Part shown: positions 16,889-24,732 of the stretch, one piece after another | How the letters are laid out: each line of letters opens with the position of its first letter | Position numbering within the stretch: position 1 is the first letter of the stretch | NCBI GenBank assembly: GCA_934309145.1 | Contig: CAKRCW010000005.1 | Location: 62,001-126,000 of the forward strand | Length of the DNA: 64,000 nt | DNA from: an uncultured Lachnospiraceae bacterium | GTDB taxonomy: Bacteria > Bacillota > Clostridia > Lachnospirales > Lachnospiraceae | Reading direction: 5' to 3' | Translations under genes and position numbers: made by a program | The notes under the pieces: generated by a model | What the model was told of the DNA's origin: nothing | Database searches by the model: none | The model's input: only the letters and a program-made list of their open reading frames with translations

Positions 16889-18157
16889 ATGATCAAGAAA
16901 GAAATGATAGCTATGCTTTTAGCAGGTGGACAGGGAAGTCGTTTGGGCGTTCTCACATCTAAGCTTGCTAAACCAGCGGTTGCATTTGGTGGTAAATACA
17001 AAATTATAGATTTTCCACTTAGTAACTGCATCAATTCCGGCATAGATACAGTCGGTGTACTTACACAGTATAGACCGCTAAGACTTAATCAGCATATCGG
17101 TATCGGTATTCCATGGGATTTGGATAGAAGCAGAGGTGGTGTTACAGTACTTCCACCTTATGAGACAAGTACTAACAGCCAGTGGTATACAGGAACAGCT
17201 AATGCAATATATCAGAATATAGAGTATATTGATTACTACAATCCTGATTATGTATTGATTTTGTCAGGTGATCATATTTATAAGATGGATTATGAGGTTA
17301 TGCTTGATTTCCATAAGTCAAGCAAAGCAGACATAACATTGGCTACATACCAGGTGCCTATGGAGGAGGCAAGTCGTTTCGGCGTTGTAATTACAGATGA
17401 GACAGGCTGCATTCAGGAGTTTGAGGAGAAACCTGAGCATCCAAGAAGCAATAAGGCATCTATGGGTATATACATATTTAATTGGAAGATATTAAAAGAG
17501 GCTCTTACGGTTATGAAGGATCAGCCTTCTTGCGATTTTGGTAAGCATATCATCCCGTACTGCCATGAAAAGGGAAGTAAGATTTGTGCATATGAGTATA
17601 AGGGCTATTGGAAAGATGTCGGAACACTCGGTTCATATTGGGAAGCTAATATGGAGCTTGTGGATATTATTCCTGAATTTAATTTGTATGAAGAATTTTG
17701 GAGAATATACACTAAGAGTGATATGCTGCCACCTCAGTATATTGATCCGGAAGGTTCAGTTACAGAGAGTATTGTAGGTGAAGGAACAGAGGTTTATGGT
17801 ACGATACAGCATTCTGTTATAGGTGCTGGTGTTACTATAGGCAAGGGTGCTGTAGTCAAGGATTCTATCATTATGAATGGTGCTGTAATTGGGGATGGAG
17901 CACAGATAGACAAAGCGATTATAGCTGAAGGCGTTAAGATTGGAGCTAATACTGTTCTTGGTGTCGGAGAAGAAGAACCAAATGAGTTTGCTCCTCATAT
18001 ATATTCATACGGCCTTGTTACAATAGGTGAGAATTCAGTTGTACCTGATGGCGTTAAGGTTGGAAAGAACGTAGCAATATTCGGAGAGACAACCATAGAC
18101 GAGTATCCTGATGGATTGCTGAAGAGCGGTTCAAGTATAATAAAGGTAGGTGAATAG
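16889..18157 (+). CDS. glgC: Glucose-1-phosphate adenylyltransferase, catalytic subunit
   Basis: A 422-residue ADP-glucose pyrophosphorylase (ATP plus glucose-1-phosphate to ADP-glucose plus PPi), the first step of glycogen synthesis. The start at 16889 follows AAAAGGGG. The nucleotidyltransferase domain carries LLAGGQGSRLGVLT, KPAVAFGGKYKIIDF, LSGDHIYKMDY and the sugar-phosphate loop FEEKPEHP. The C-terminal part is a left-handed beta helix of hexapeptide repeats (GEGTEVYGTI, GAGVTIGKGAVV). glgD starts 1 nt after its stop, giving the GlgC/GlgD pair typical of Firmicutes. Allosteric control by glycolytic intermediates is known for the family and is not deduced here. Confidence 0.95.
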   Translation: MIKKEMIAMLLAGGQGSRLGVLTSKLAKPAVAFGGKYKIIDFPLSNCINSGIDTVGVLTQYRPLRLNQHIGIGIPWDLDRSRGGVTVLPPYETSTNSQWYTGTANAIYQNIEYIDYYNPDYVLILSGDHIYKMDYEVMLDFHKSSKADITLATYQVPMEEASRFGVVITDETGCIQEFEEKPEHPRSNKASMGIYIFNWKILKEALTVMKDQPSCDFGKHIIPYCHEKGSKICAYEYKGYWKDVGTLGSYWEANMELVDIIPEFNLYEEFWRIYTKSDMLPPQYIDPEGSVTESIVGEGTEVYGTIQHSVIGAGVTIGKGAVVKDSIIMNGAVIGDGAQIDKAIIAEGVKIGANTVLGVGEEEPNEFAPHIYSYGLVTIGENSVVPDGVKVGKNVAIFGETTIDEYPDGLLKSGSSIIKVGE

Positions 18158-18158
18158 T

Positions 18159-19283
18159 ATGAGAGCAATAGGTATTATTTTAGCTGGTGGAAATAGCAAC
18201 AGGATGGGTGAATTGTCGGCAAAGAGAGCGGTCGCAGCTATGCCTATCGTTGGAAGCTACAGAGCAATAGACTTTACACTTTCTAATATGACTAATTCGC
18301 ATATTCAGAAGGTGGCTGTATTTACACAGTATAACTCACGTTCACTGAATGAGCATTTGAATTCATCAAAGTGGTGGGACTTCGGTAGAAAGCAGGGAGG
18401 ATTATATCTTTTCACTCCTACCATAACAGCTACAAACAGTTATTGGTATAAGGGAACGGCTGATGCTTTGTATCAGAACATAAATTTCCTTAAGTCAGCA
18501 CATGAACCATATGTAGTAATTGCATCAGGAGATGGTGTATATAAGTTAGACTACAATAAGGTTCTTGAGGAGCATATTGCTACAGGCGCAGATATCACTG
18601 TTGTGTGCAAGGATATACCGGCAGGCGATGATGATATTAACAGATTCGGTGTCGTTAAGCTAGGTTCTGACAACAGAATAGTAAGCTTTGAGGAAAAACC
18701 ACTTGTTGCAGAGACTAATACAGCATCTATAGGTGTATATGTTGTAAGACGTCGTCAGCTTATCGAGCTGCTTGAGGCATGTGCAGCAGAGGGAAGAAGC
18801 GATTTTGTTAATGATATTCTGGTAAGATATAAGAACGTCAAGAAGATATATGCTTATAAGCTTGATTCATATTGGAGAAATATAGGAACGGTTGAATCAT
18901 ATTTCAAGACCAATATGGATTTCCTTAAGAAGGACATCAGGGATTATTTCTTCAGACAACATCCGGATGTGTACTCAAAGGTAGAGGATTTACCACCTGC
19001 AAAGTATAATGGGGACGCAGCTGTGAGCAACAGCTTGATTGCGAGCGGTTGTATTATAAATGGAACAGTTGAGGATTCAATCCTGTTTAAGAAGGTATAT
19101 ATTGGCAATAATTGTGTAATAAAGAACTCTATCATATTGAATGATGTTCATATAGGAGATAATTGCTACATTGAAAATTGTATTGTTGAGAGCAGAGATA
19201 CACTCAGAGCTAATACAGTTCATACAGGAGATCCTAATCAGATTAAAGTTATTGTGGAGAAAAATTTTAGATATTCCATATAA
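18159..19283 (+). CDS. glgD: Glucose-1-phosphate adenylyltransferase, regulatory subunit GlgD
   Basis: A 374-residue paralogue of GlgC. I use the ATG at 18159 (MRAIGIILAGGNSNRMGELS) rather than the GTG at 18150, which lies inside glgC. The nucleotide-binding loop is altered (AGGNSNRMG in place of AGGQGSRLG), consistent with GlgD being a regulatory subunit with little activity of its own that modulates GlgC in a heterotetramer. It keeps SGDGVYKLDY, FEEKPLVAE and C-terminal hexapeptide repeats (IASGCIINGTVEDSILFKKV). It is translationally coupled to glgC. Confidence 0.93.
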   Translation: MRAIGIILAGGNSNRMGELSAKRAVAAMPIVGSYRAIDFTLSNMTNSHIQKVAVFTQYNSRSLNEHLNSSKWWDFGRKQGGLYLFTPTITATNSYWYKGTADALYQNINFLKSAHEPYVVIASGDGVYKLDYNKVLEEHIATGADITVVCKDIPAGDDDINRFGVVKLGSDNRIVSFEEKPLVAETNTASIGVYVVRRRQLIELLEACAAEGRSDFVNDILVRYKNVKKIYAYKLDSYWRNIGTVESYFKTNMDFLKKDIRDYFFRQHPDVYSKVEDLPPAKYNGDAAVSNSLIASGCIINGTVEDSILFKKVYIGNNCVIKNSIILNDVHIGDNCYIENCIVESRDTLRANTVHTGDPNQIKVIVEKNFRYSI

Positions 19284-19317
19284 GCATTAATAATAAAAGC
19301 ATAAAAGGGGGATTATG

Positions 19318-19587
19318 ATGCAGATTACTGACGTAAGAGTAAGGAAGGTTACAAAAGAGGGAAAGATGCGTGCAGTCGTTTCTATAACGATTGACAATGA
19401 ATTTGTTGTACACGACATCAAGGTTATCGAAGGTGAGAAGGGCTTGTTTATTGCAATGCCTAGTCGTAAGGCATCTGATGGAGAATATAGAGATATAGCA
19501 CATCCAATTAATTCAGAGACCAGAGACAGAATACAGGCACTTATTTTAGAAAAGTATAAGGAAGCTGCTTCCGAGACCACAGAATAA
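19318..19587 (+). CDS. spoVG: SpoVG-family regulator
   Basis: About 89 residues. Two adjacent ATGs (19315, 19318) follow AGGGGG (19306-19311). The second gives 6-nt spacing and the canonical start MQITDVRVRKV. The chain has the SpoVG pattern TIDNEFVVHDIKVIEGEKGLF, FIAMPSRK and the YRDIAHPIN motif. SpoVG is a small DNA/RNA-binding protein affecting septation, sporulation and virulence genes in Firmicutes. It lies between glgD and hprK with a terminator after it. Confidence 0.95.
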   Translation: MQITDVRVRKVTKEGKMRAVVSITIDNEFVVHDIKVIEGEKGLFIAMPSRKASDGEYRDIAHPINSETRDRIQALILEKYKEAASETTE

Positions 19588-19598
19588 TCTGATATAAA

Positions 19599-19628
19599 AT
19601 GGGGCTGCCGTATGACAGCCCTATTTTT
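19599..19628 (+). terminator. Terminator after spoVG
   Basis: GGGCTG (19602-19607) pairs with CAGCCC (19615-19620), flanking A/T pairs extend it, then CTATTTTT. Confidence 0.75.
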
Positions 19629-19672
19629 AATGGTCGTGAAGTTAAATATGCCATAATAACGGAGGATTGTGC

Positions 19673-20620
19673 ATGGAAGAAGAATACAGTGTTACCGTCA
19701 CTGAGTTGATAAAGGCTATGAATCTTGTTAATCATACACCTGATATTGACACAGACAAGATATTGATTAAAGATCCTAATATGAACAGACCGGCAGTACA
19801 GCTGGCTGGTTTCTTCGAGCATTTTGATGCAGCGCGTATACAGATATGCGGTAATGTAGAATATGCTTATATTGCAAATATGCATACAGAACAGGAAAAT
19901 ATAGAGATATTTGATAAGCTGTTTGCTTACAAGATACCTTGTCTCATCTTCTGTAGAAGTATAGTTCCATATGATTTTATTATAGAGGCAGGAAGGAGAC
20001 ATGGAATTCCTGTGCTTACCGATAATTGTGAAACTACTTCCGAGTTTGTACATGAAGTTGTTAGATGGCTGCACGTTGAGCTTGCCCCAAGAATATCCAT
20101 TCATGCTGTATTAGTTGATGTATATGGTGAAGGTGTACTGATTATGGGTGACAGCGGGATTGGTAAGAGTGAGGCTGCCCTTGAGCTTATAAGACGTGGA
20201 CATAGACTTGTTTCAGATGATGTGGTTGAGATAAAAAAGGTAAGTGATGTAACCCTTGTTGGCTCAGCACCTGATATAACAAGACATTTTATAGAACTTA
20301 GAGGTATAGGAATTATAGACGTAAAGACTATGTTTGGTGTAGAATGTGTAAAGGATACCCAGACTATAGATCTTGTAATCAATCTTGAAGAGTGGGATAA
20401 AGAAGCCAATTATGACAGACTGGGACTTGAAGATCAGTATACAGAATTCCTTGGCAATAAGATTGTAAGCCATTCAATTCCTATCAGGCCGGGACGTAAT
20501 ATAGCAGTCATCGTTGAGTCTGCAGCTGTAAACCACAGACAGAAGAAGATGGGCTATAATGCGGCACAGGAATTGTACAAGAGGGTAACAGAGAACATAG
20601 CAAAGAATATGGAAAAATAG
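19673..20620 (+). CDS. hprK: HPr kinase/phosphorylase
   Basis: A 315-residue bifunctional enzyme that phosphorylates, and dephosphorylates, Ser46 of HPr and Crh, the central switch of carbon catabolite repression in Firmicutes. The start is the ATG at 19673, 7 nt after GGAGG. The C-terminal catalytic domain has the P-loop MGDSGIGKSEAALELI (Lys165), VSDDVVEIKK, and the family signature LRGIGIIDVKTMFGVECV. The N-terminal domain (1-130) is typical. A Crh-like target with Ser46 is encoded about 4 kb downstream, so regulator and substrate are close neighbours. Confidence 0.95.
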   Translation: MEEEYSVTVTELIKAMNLVNHTPDIDTDKILIKDPNMNRPAVQLAGFFEHFDAARIQICGNVEYAYIANMHTEQENIEIFDKLFAYKIPCLIFCRSIVPYDFIIEAGRRHGIPVLTDNCETTSEFVHEVVRWLHVELAPRISIHAVLVDVYGEGVLIMGDSGIGKSEAALELIRRGHRLVSDDVVEIKKVSDVTLVGSAPDITRHFIELRGIGIIDVKTMFGVECVKDTQTIDLVINLEEWDKEANYDRLGLEDQYTEFLGNKIVSHSIPIRPGRNIAVIVESAAVNHRQKKMGYNAAQELYKRVTENIAKNMEK

Positions 20621-20633
20621 AGAGGAGAAAGAC

Positions 20634-21572
20634 ATGGCAGAGTATGTATTTGGTGTAGATATAGGTGGAACTACAGTCAAGCTGGGACTTTTTACAGTAG
20701 CAGGAGAGCTTCTTGAAAAGTGGGAGATAACAACCAGAACAGATGAAGGTGGAAAGTATATATTAGGTGATATCGCTGAAACACTTCAGAATAAGATGGC
20801 TGAGAGAAAGCTTAGCAAGGAGCAGGTAGCTGGTATAGGAATGGGTGTTCCTGGACCTGTAAAGGAAGATGGAACAGTTTTGAGATGCGTAAATCTTGGC
20901 TGGGGCATTTTTAATGTATCTGATGAGTTAAACAAGATTATTGGACTCCCTGTTAAGGTTGGTAATGATGCTAACATGGCTGCATTAGGAGAAATGTGGC
21001 AGGGTGGCGGAAAAGGTTATAAGAACATTGTCATGGTTACACTTGGAACTGGTGTAGGTGGAGGAATCATCCTTAACGGAAAAATGCTTTTCGGTGTAAA
21101 TGGTGCAGGCGGAGAAATTGGGCATATTCAGGTTAACGATACTGAAACTGAAGTGTGCGGTTGTGGAAGAAAGGGATGTCTTGAGCAGTATACATCAGCT
21201 ACAGGTATAGTAAGAATGGCTAATCAGGCACTTAATAACACTGACAGACCATCATCACTAAGAAATGTTCAGTACGTATCAGCTAAGGAAATTTTCGATG
21301 CAGCAAAGAATGGCGATGATCTGGCTATTGAGCTTGTAGAAAATCATGGAAAATGCCTTGGCAAGGCTTTGGCACAGATTGCCTGTGTTGTCGATCCGGA
21401 AATATTTGTTATCGGTGGTGGAGTATCAAGAGCGGGTAATATAATTACAGATACTACAGCTAAGTATTTTCAGGAGTATTGTTTCCATGCATGCAAAAAA
21501 ACACAATTCACTCTTGCAACACTTGGAAATGACGCAGGAATTTACGGAGGAGCCTGCTCTATATTAGAGTAA
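20634..21572 (+). CDS. glcK: ROK-family glucokinase
   Basis: A 312-residue kinase that phosphorylates glucose to glucose-6-phosphate with ATP. It shows VDIGGTTVKLGLF (phosphate-binding loop), VGNDANMAALGE with the catalytic Asp, TLGTGVGGGIILNG, the ROK signature GAGGEIGHIQV, and the zinc motif CGCGRKGCLEQY. AGAGGAG precedes the start, 13 nt after hprK, so the two are probably one operon. Assignment as glucokinase rather than another ROK hexokinase rests on these motifs and on context with glycogen and carbon-regulation genes. Confidence 0.9.
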   Translation: MAEYVFGVDIGGTTVKLGLFTVAGELLEKWEITTRTDEGGKYILGDIAETLQNKMAERKLSKEQVAGIGMGVPGPVKEDGTVLRCVNLGWGIFNVSDELNKIIGLPVKVGNDANMAALGEMWQGGGKGYKNIVMVTLGTGVGGGIILNGKMLFGVNGAGGEIGHIQVNDTETEVCGCGRKGCLEQYTSATGIVRMANQALNNTDRPSSLRNVQYVSAKEIFDAAKNGDDLAIELVENHGKCLGKALAQIACVVDPEIFVIGGGVSRAGNIITDTTAKYFQEYCFHACKKTQFTLATLGNDAGIYGGACSILE

Positions 21573-21608
21573 TTATATAATATACATAATTGGATAGAAC
21601 AAGATGAT

Positions 21609-21689
21609 AATATTAATGGCGGTCTTTTTGATATATTATACATTGCAGGTAAGCAGTTGTATATATGCGAGAAGGTCGCCGTTATTATT
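21609..21689 (+). other. Long imperfect hairpin, possible structured RNA or decayed foldback
   Basis: The left arm (21609-21646) and right arm (21653-21689) can pair along almost 38 nt around a 6-nt loop (AGGTAA), with several G-U wobbles and single mismatches. It lies in the 252-nt glucokinase-murB gap. Outer parts pair GGCGGTC with GGTCGCC and inner parts pair ATACATTGC with GCAGTTGTAT. It has no T-run of a simple terminator. It could be a 3' end structure, a small RNA or an old inverted-repeat insertion. It shares no core with the four foldback elements elsewhere. Confidence 0.5.
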
Positions 21690-21754
21690 GAATTAATAGT
21701 TAAAATTGAACAATGAAACGCCATAAATGTGATAAAATTGTACATTTTTTAATA

Positions 21755-21783
21755 TTGAATAAATAAAAATCATACTGTATATT
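21755..21783 (+). promoter_or_regulatory. Promoter of the murB operon
   Basis: TTGAAT (21755-21760), 17-nt spacer, TATATT (21778-21783), about 42 nt before the murB ATG. Confidence 0.55.
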
Positions 21784-21824
21784 AAATGTAACATGGGTTA
21801 TATTATATTTCCGGGGGAAATGAT

Positions 21825-22703
21825 ATGCAGAACATATTAAATGATATTGAATGTAGAAAAGACGAACCGATGAAGAAACATACCACTTTTAGAATAGGTG
21901 GACCGGCACGTTTTTTTTATGTACCTAAAAATATAGAAGAATTAAAGCTAATTATACAGTACTGCAAGAATGAGAAGCTTAAGTATATGATTATTGGCAA
22001 TGGAAGTAATATGCTTTTCTTGGATGAGGGCTTTGATGGAGCTGTCATATGTGTAGGCAGCAGCATGGGTAATATCAATGTGGATAATATCAGTGTTTAT
22101 GCGGAAGCGGGAGCGTTATTGTCTAAGGTGGCTTCAAGTGCAAGAGATGCAGGCCTTACAGGGATGGAATTTGCTGCCGGAATACCTGGTACAATAGGTG
22201 GAGCCATTGTCATGAATGCAGGAGCTTATGGCGGAGAAATGAAAGATATTGTAAGCTTTGTTGATATTTTAGAAGCTGATGGAAATTTGAGAAGATATTC
22301 TAATGAGGAGATGCAGTTCGGGTATAGAAGAAGTATAGTTGATGCTGATAAGGTTGTTGTTGGCGTAGGACTTAAACTTGCTTGTGGAAATATTGATGAT
22401 ATAAATGCAAGAATGGATGAGTTAAAGACAGCCAGAGTTTCAAAACAGCCTTTGGAATTTCCTAGTGCAGGTTCAACCTTTAAACGACCGGAAGGATATT
22501 TTGCAGGTAAGCTTATTGACGACTGTGGTTTGCGTGGATATAGAGTTGGTGGAGCTATGGTGTCTGAAAAACATTGTGGATTCGTTATAAATTATGATAA
22601 TGCAACTGCAAAAGATGTGCTTAAGCTTATAGATGACGTTAAGAATAAAGTTTATGATGAATACAATGTTTTACTTGAACCAGAGGTGAGGATTGTCATA
22701 TGA
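21825..22703 (+). CDS. murB: UDP-N-acetylenolpyruvoylglucosamine reductase
   Basis: A 292-residue FAD enzyme that reduces UDP-GlcNAc-enolpyruvate to UDP-MurNAc with NADPH, a cytoplasmic step of peptidoglycan precursor synthesis. The FAD-binding domain shows HTTFRIGGPARFF, IGNGSNMLF and GMEFAAGIPGTIGGAIVMNAGAYGGEM. The C-terminal domain has the YRRS element and PSAGSTFKRPEGYFAGKLID, with the Ser proton donor, and a final LLEPEVRIV Glu. GGGGGAA precedes the start. The stop overlaps the rapZ start (ATGA), a common murB-rapZ arrangement in Firmicutes. Confidence 0.96.
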   Translation: MQNILNDIECRKDEPMKKHTTFRIGGPARFFYVPKNIEELKLIIQYCKNEKLKYMIIGNGSNMLFLDEGFDGAVICVGSSMGNINVDNISVYAEAGALLSKVASSARDAGLTGMEFAAGIPGTIGGAIVMNAGAYGGEMKDIVSFVDILEADGNLRRYSNEEMQFGYRRSIVDADKVVVGVGLKLACGNIDDINARMDELKTARVSKQPLEFPSAGSTFKRPEGYFAGKLIDDCGLRGYRVGGAMVSEKHCGFVINYDNATAKDVLKLIDDVKNKVYDEYNVLLEPEVRIVI

Positions 22704-23575
22704 GATTTGTTATAGTTACCGGAATGAGTGGAGCCGGAAAGTCAACTGCATTAAGAATGTTAGAAGATATGGGATTTTTCTGTGTAGACAATCTTCCTGT
22801 TATTTTGATACCAAAATTTGCGGATATTACACATGATGACAAACTTGATGTTGACAATGTTGCAATCGGAGTTGACATAAGAAGTGGAGACGCATTAGGT
22901 CAGCTTTCTGTATGCCTTGAGGAGATGAAGAAATCTAATTATAACTATGAGATTTTATTCCTTGATGCGTCAGAGCAGGCATTGGTTAAACGTTATAAGG
23001 AAACGAGAAGAAATCATCCTTTATCTAAGGGCGGACGAATCAATGAAGGTATCGAAAAGGAAAGAGAAAAGATAGAATTTCTTAAGCAGAGGGCTGATTA
23101 TATAGTTGATACGAGTAATCTTCTGACGAGGGAGCTTAAGGCAGAGCTTGACAAGATATTTATAACGGGGGGCACATATAATAATATTATTATTACTGTT
23201 ATGTCATTCGGATTTAAATATGGTATACCAAGGGATTCTGACCTTGTATTTGATGTCAGATTTTTACCAAACCCATATTATGATTTAAATTTAAGACCGA
23301 TGACTGGCAATGACAAGCCTGTATCGGACATGGTTAGCAGCAGTGAGGAATACGAGCCATTTATGCATAAATTATATGATATGATAGATTTTCTTCTGCC
23401 ATACTATAAACGAGAGGGCAAAAATCAGCTTGTGATATCGGTTGGATGCACAGGAGGTAAACACCGATCTGTAACTGTTGCCAATGATTTGCACGAAAGA
23501 TTGCAGAAATTACCGTATACAGTCAGATTGTTCCATAGAGATATTACTAAGGATAGAATAGTAAAGGGAGAATAA
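22700..23575 (+). CDS. rapZ: RNase adapter/nucleotide-binding protein RapZ (YvcJ)
   Basis: A 291-residue P-loop protein. The N-terminal GTPase-like domain has IVTGMSGAGKSTALRMLEDMGFFCVDNLP, here MSGAGKS as Walker A. A central region has RPMTGNDKPV, and the C-terminal domain has VSVGCTGGKHRSVTVAN-like features (QLVISVGCTGGKHRSV). In E. coli RapZ controls GlmS small RNA decay. In Bacillus the YvcJ homologue affects competence. It overlaps murB by 4 nt and is followed after 3 nt by whiA. Confidence 0.95.
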   Translation: MRFVIVTGMSGAGKSTALRMLEDMGFFCVDNLPVILIPKFADITHDDKLDVDNVAIGVDIRSGDALGQLSVCLEEMKKSNYNYEILFLDASEQALVKRYKETRRNHPLSKGGRINEGIEKEREKIEFLKQRADYIVDTSNLLTRELKAELDKIFITGGTYNNIIITVMSFGFKYGIPRDSDLVFDVRFLPNPYYDLNLRPMTGNDKPVSDMVSSSEEYEPFMHKLYDMIDFLLPYYKREGKNQLVISVGCTGGKHRSVTVANDLHERLQKLPYTVRLFHRDITKDRIVKGE

Positions 23576-23578
23576 CAC

Positions 23579-24403
23579 ATGTCATTTTCTTCACAGGTAA
23601 AAAAAGAACTTGCGGAGCATGTGTCCTCATCAAGACATTGCAGACTGGCAGAGCTTGGAGCATTATACACTTTGTCAGGGCGTGAACATGATAATGAACA
23701 TTCGATGACTGGAGATAAGATAAAAAAACTCACAAAGCTGCTTCAATTATCATATGGCAGTGATGAGTTTGAACTTGCATTGAAGATAATACATAGAGAT
23801 GACTATATGATAGTTGACAGAATGCTTATTGAGAGAAGCTGCTGTAAGCAGTCTTACCTTCGTGGTGCATTTCTGGCAAATGGTTCTGTCACAGATCCAT
23901 CGAAGGGATATCACTTTGAGATAGTGTCGGATTATGAGGAACAGGCACAGCTTATAATGGATATAATGAGGGGCTATGGACTTGAGCCTAAGAGGATACA
24001 GAGAAAGAAATACCATGTTGTCTACATGAAAGATGGCTCAATGATAGTTGATGTCCTGAATGTAATGGGAGCACATGTGTCTCTCATGAATATGGAGAAT
24101 GTCCGGATACTTAAGGATATGAGGAATAAGGTAAATCGTAGAGTTAACTGTGAAACTGCAAATATTAATAAGACGGTGAGTGCTGCAGTGAGACAGATTG
24201 AGGATATACAGTATATAGAACAGACAAAGGGTCTTGAATATCTTCCTGAACAGTTGAGAGTTATTGCAATTGCGAGGAAGGAGGAACCTGATGCACCGCT
24301 TAAGGAATTAGGAGAAAGCCTGACACCGCCGCTTGGCAAGTCAGGTGTAAATCATAGATTAAGAAAAATAAGTGAGATAGCAGATGAGCTAAGGAGGAGC
24401 TAG
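23579..24403 (+). CDS. whiA: DNA-binding protein WhiA
   Basis: A 274-residue protein with an N-terminal degenerate LAGLIDADG homing-endonuclease-like fold (SFSSQVKKELAEH, RGAFLANGSVTDPSKGYHFEI) and a C-terminal helix-turn-helix region (LKELGESLTPPLGKSGVNHRLRKI). WhiA influences cell division and chromosome segregation in Firmicutes and sporulation in actinobacteria. It is about 40 residues shorter than the Bacillus protein (about 316). The missing length appears to lie in the N-terminal domain near residues 45-75, between SGREHDNEHSMTGD and YGSDEFELAL. The HTH is intact. Confidence 0.92.
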   Translation: MSFSSQVKKELAEHVSSSRHCRLAELGALYTLSGREHDNEHSMTGDKIKKLTKLLQLSYGSDEFELALKIIHRDDYMIVDRMLIERSCCKQSYLRGAFLANGSVTDPSKGYHFEIVSDYEEQAQLIMDIMRGYGLEPKRIQRKKYHVVYMKDGSMIVDVLNVMGAHVSLMNMENVRILKDMRNKVNRRVNCETANINKTVSAAVRQIEDIQYIEQTKGLEYLPEQLRVIAIARKEEPDAPLKELGESLTPPLGKSGVNHRLRKISEIADELRRS

Positions 24404-24405
24404 AA

Positions 24406-24663
24406 ATGATTAGCAAGAAAGTAAATGTCAATTTGCCAGTGGATGCAGAGGCAAGACCTGTTGCGGTTTTGGTTCAGCTTGCAAGTAAGTATGAGAGTAA
24501 AATCTACATTGTGGCAAAGAATAAGAAAATTAATGCGAAGAGCATAATGGGAATGATGAGTCTCGGATTTGTAAATGGAGAGATATTGGAGATAGAGGCT
24601 GAGGGAGCTGACGCTGAAAATGCAGTTTCAGAGATTGCCAGATATATAGAATCTGTTAAGTAG
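24406..24663 (+). CDS. crh: Crh-like HPr paralogue (His15 replaced by Glu, Ser46 kept)
   Basis: An 85-residue HPr-fold protein. At the position of the PTS phospho-acceptor His15 the sequence is DAEARP, that is Glu15, so it cannot carry the PEP-derived phosphate. The regulatory site is intact: INAKSIMGMMSLG with Ser46. This matches Crh of Bacillus, which has Gln15 and Ser46 and, once phosphorylated by HPr kinase, acts as a CcpA corepressor. Synteny also fits, since Bacillus crh follows yvcJ-yvcK-yvcL. Here it follows rapZ-whiA and yvcK is absent. The gene starts 2 nt after the whiA stop. Whether a canonical HPr exists elsewhere cannot be seen. Confidence 0.85.
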   Translation: MISKKVNVNLPVDAEARPVAVLVQLASKYESKIYIVAKNKKINAKSIMGMMSLGFVNGEILEIEAEGADAENAVSEIARYIESVK

Positions 24664-24667
24664 TTGC

Positions 24668-24696
24668 TTGCATATATAAGTCATTTATGATACAAT
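24668..24696 (+). promoter_or_regulatory. Promoter of the Sel1-repeat protein gene
   Basis: TTGCAT (24668-24673), 17-nt spacer, TACAAT (24691-24696), 36 nt before the ATG at 24733. Confidence 0.6.
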
Positions 24697-24732
24697 ATAT
24701 AATGTATGACAGGGCAACAAAGGAGGATTCAA

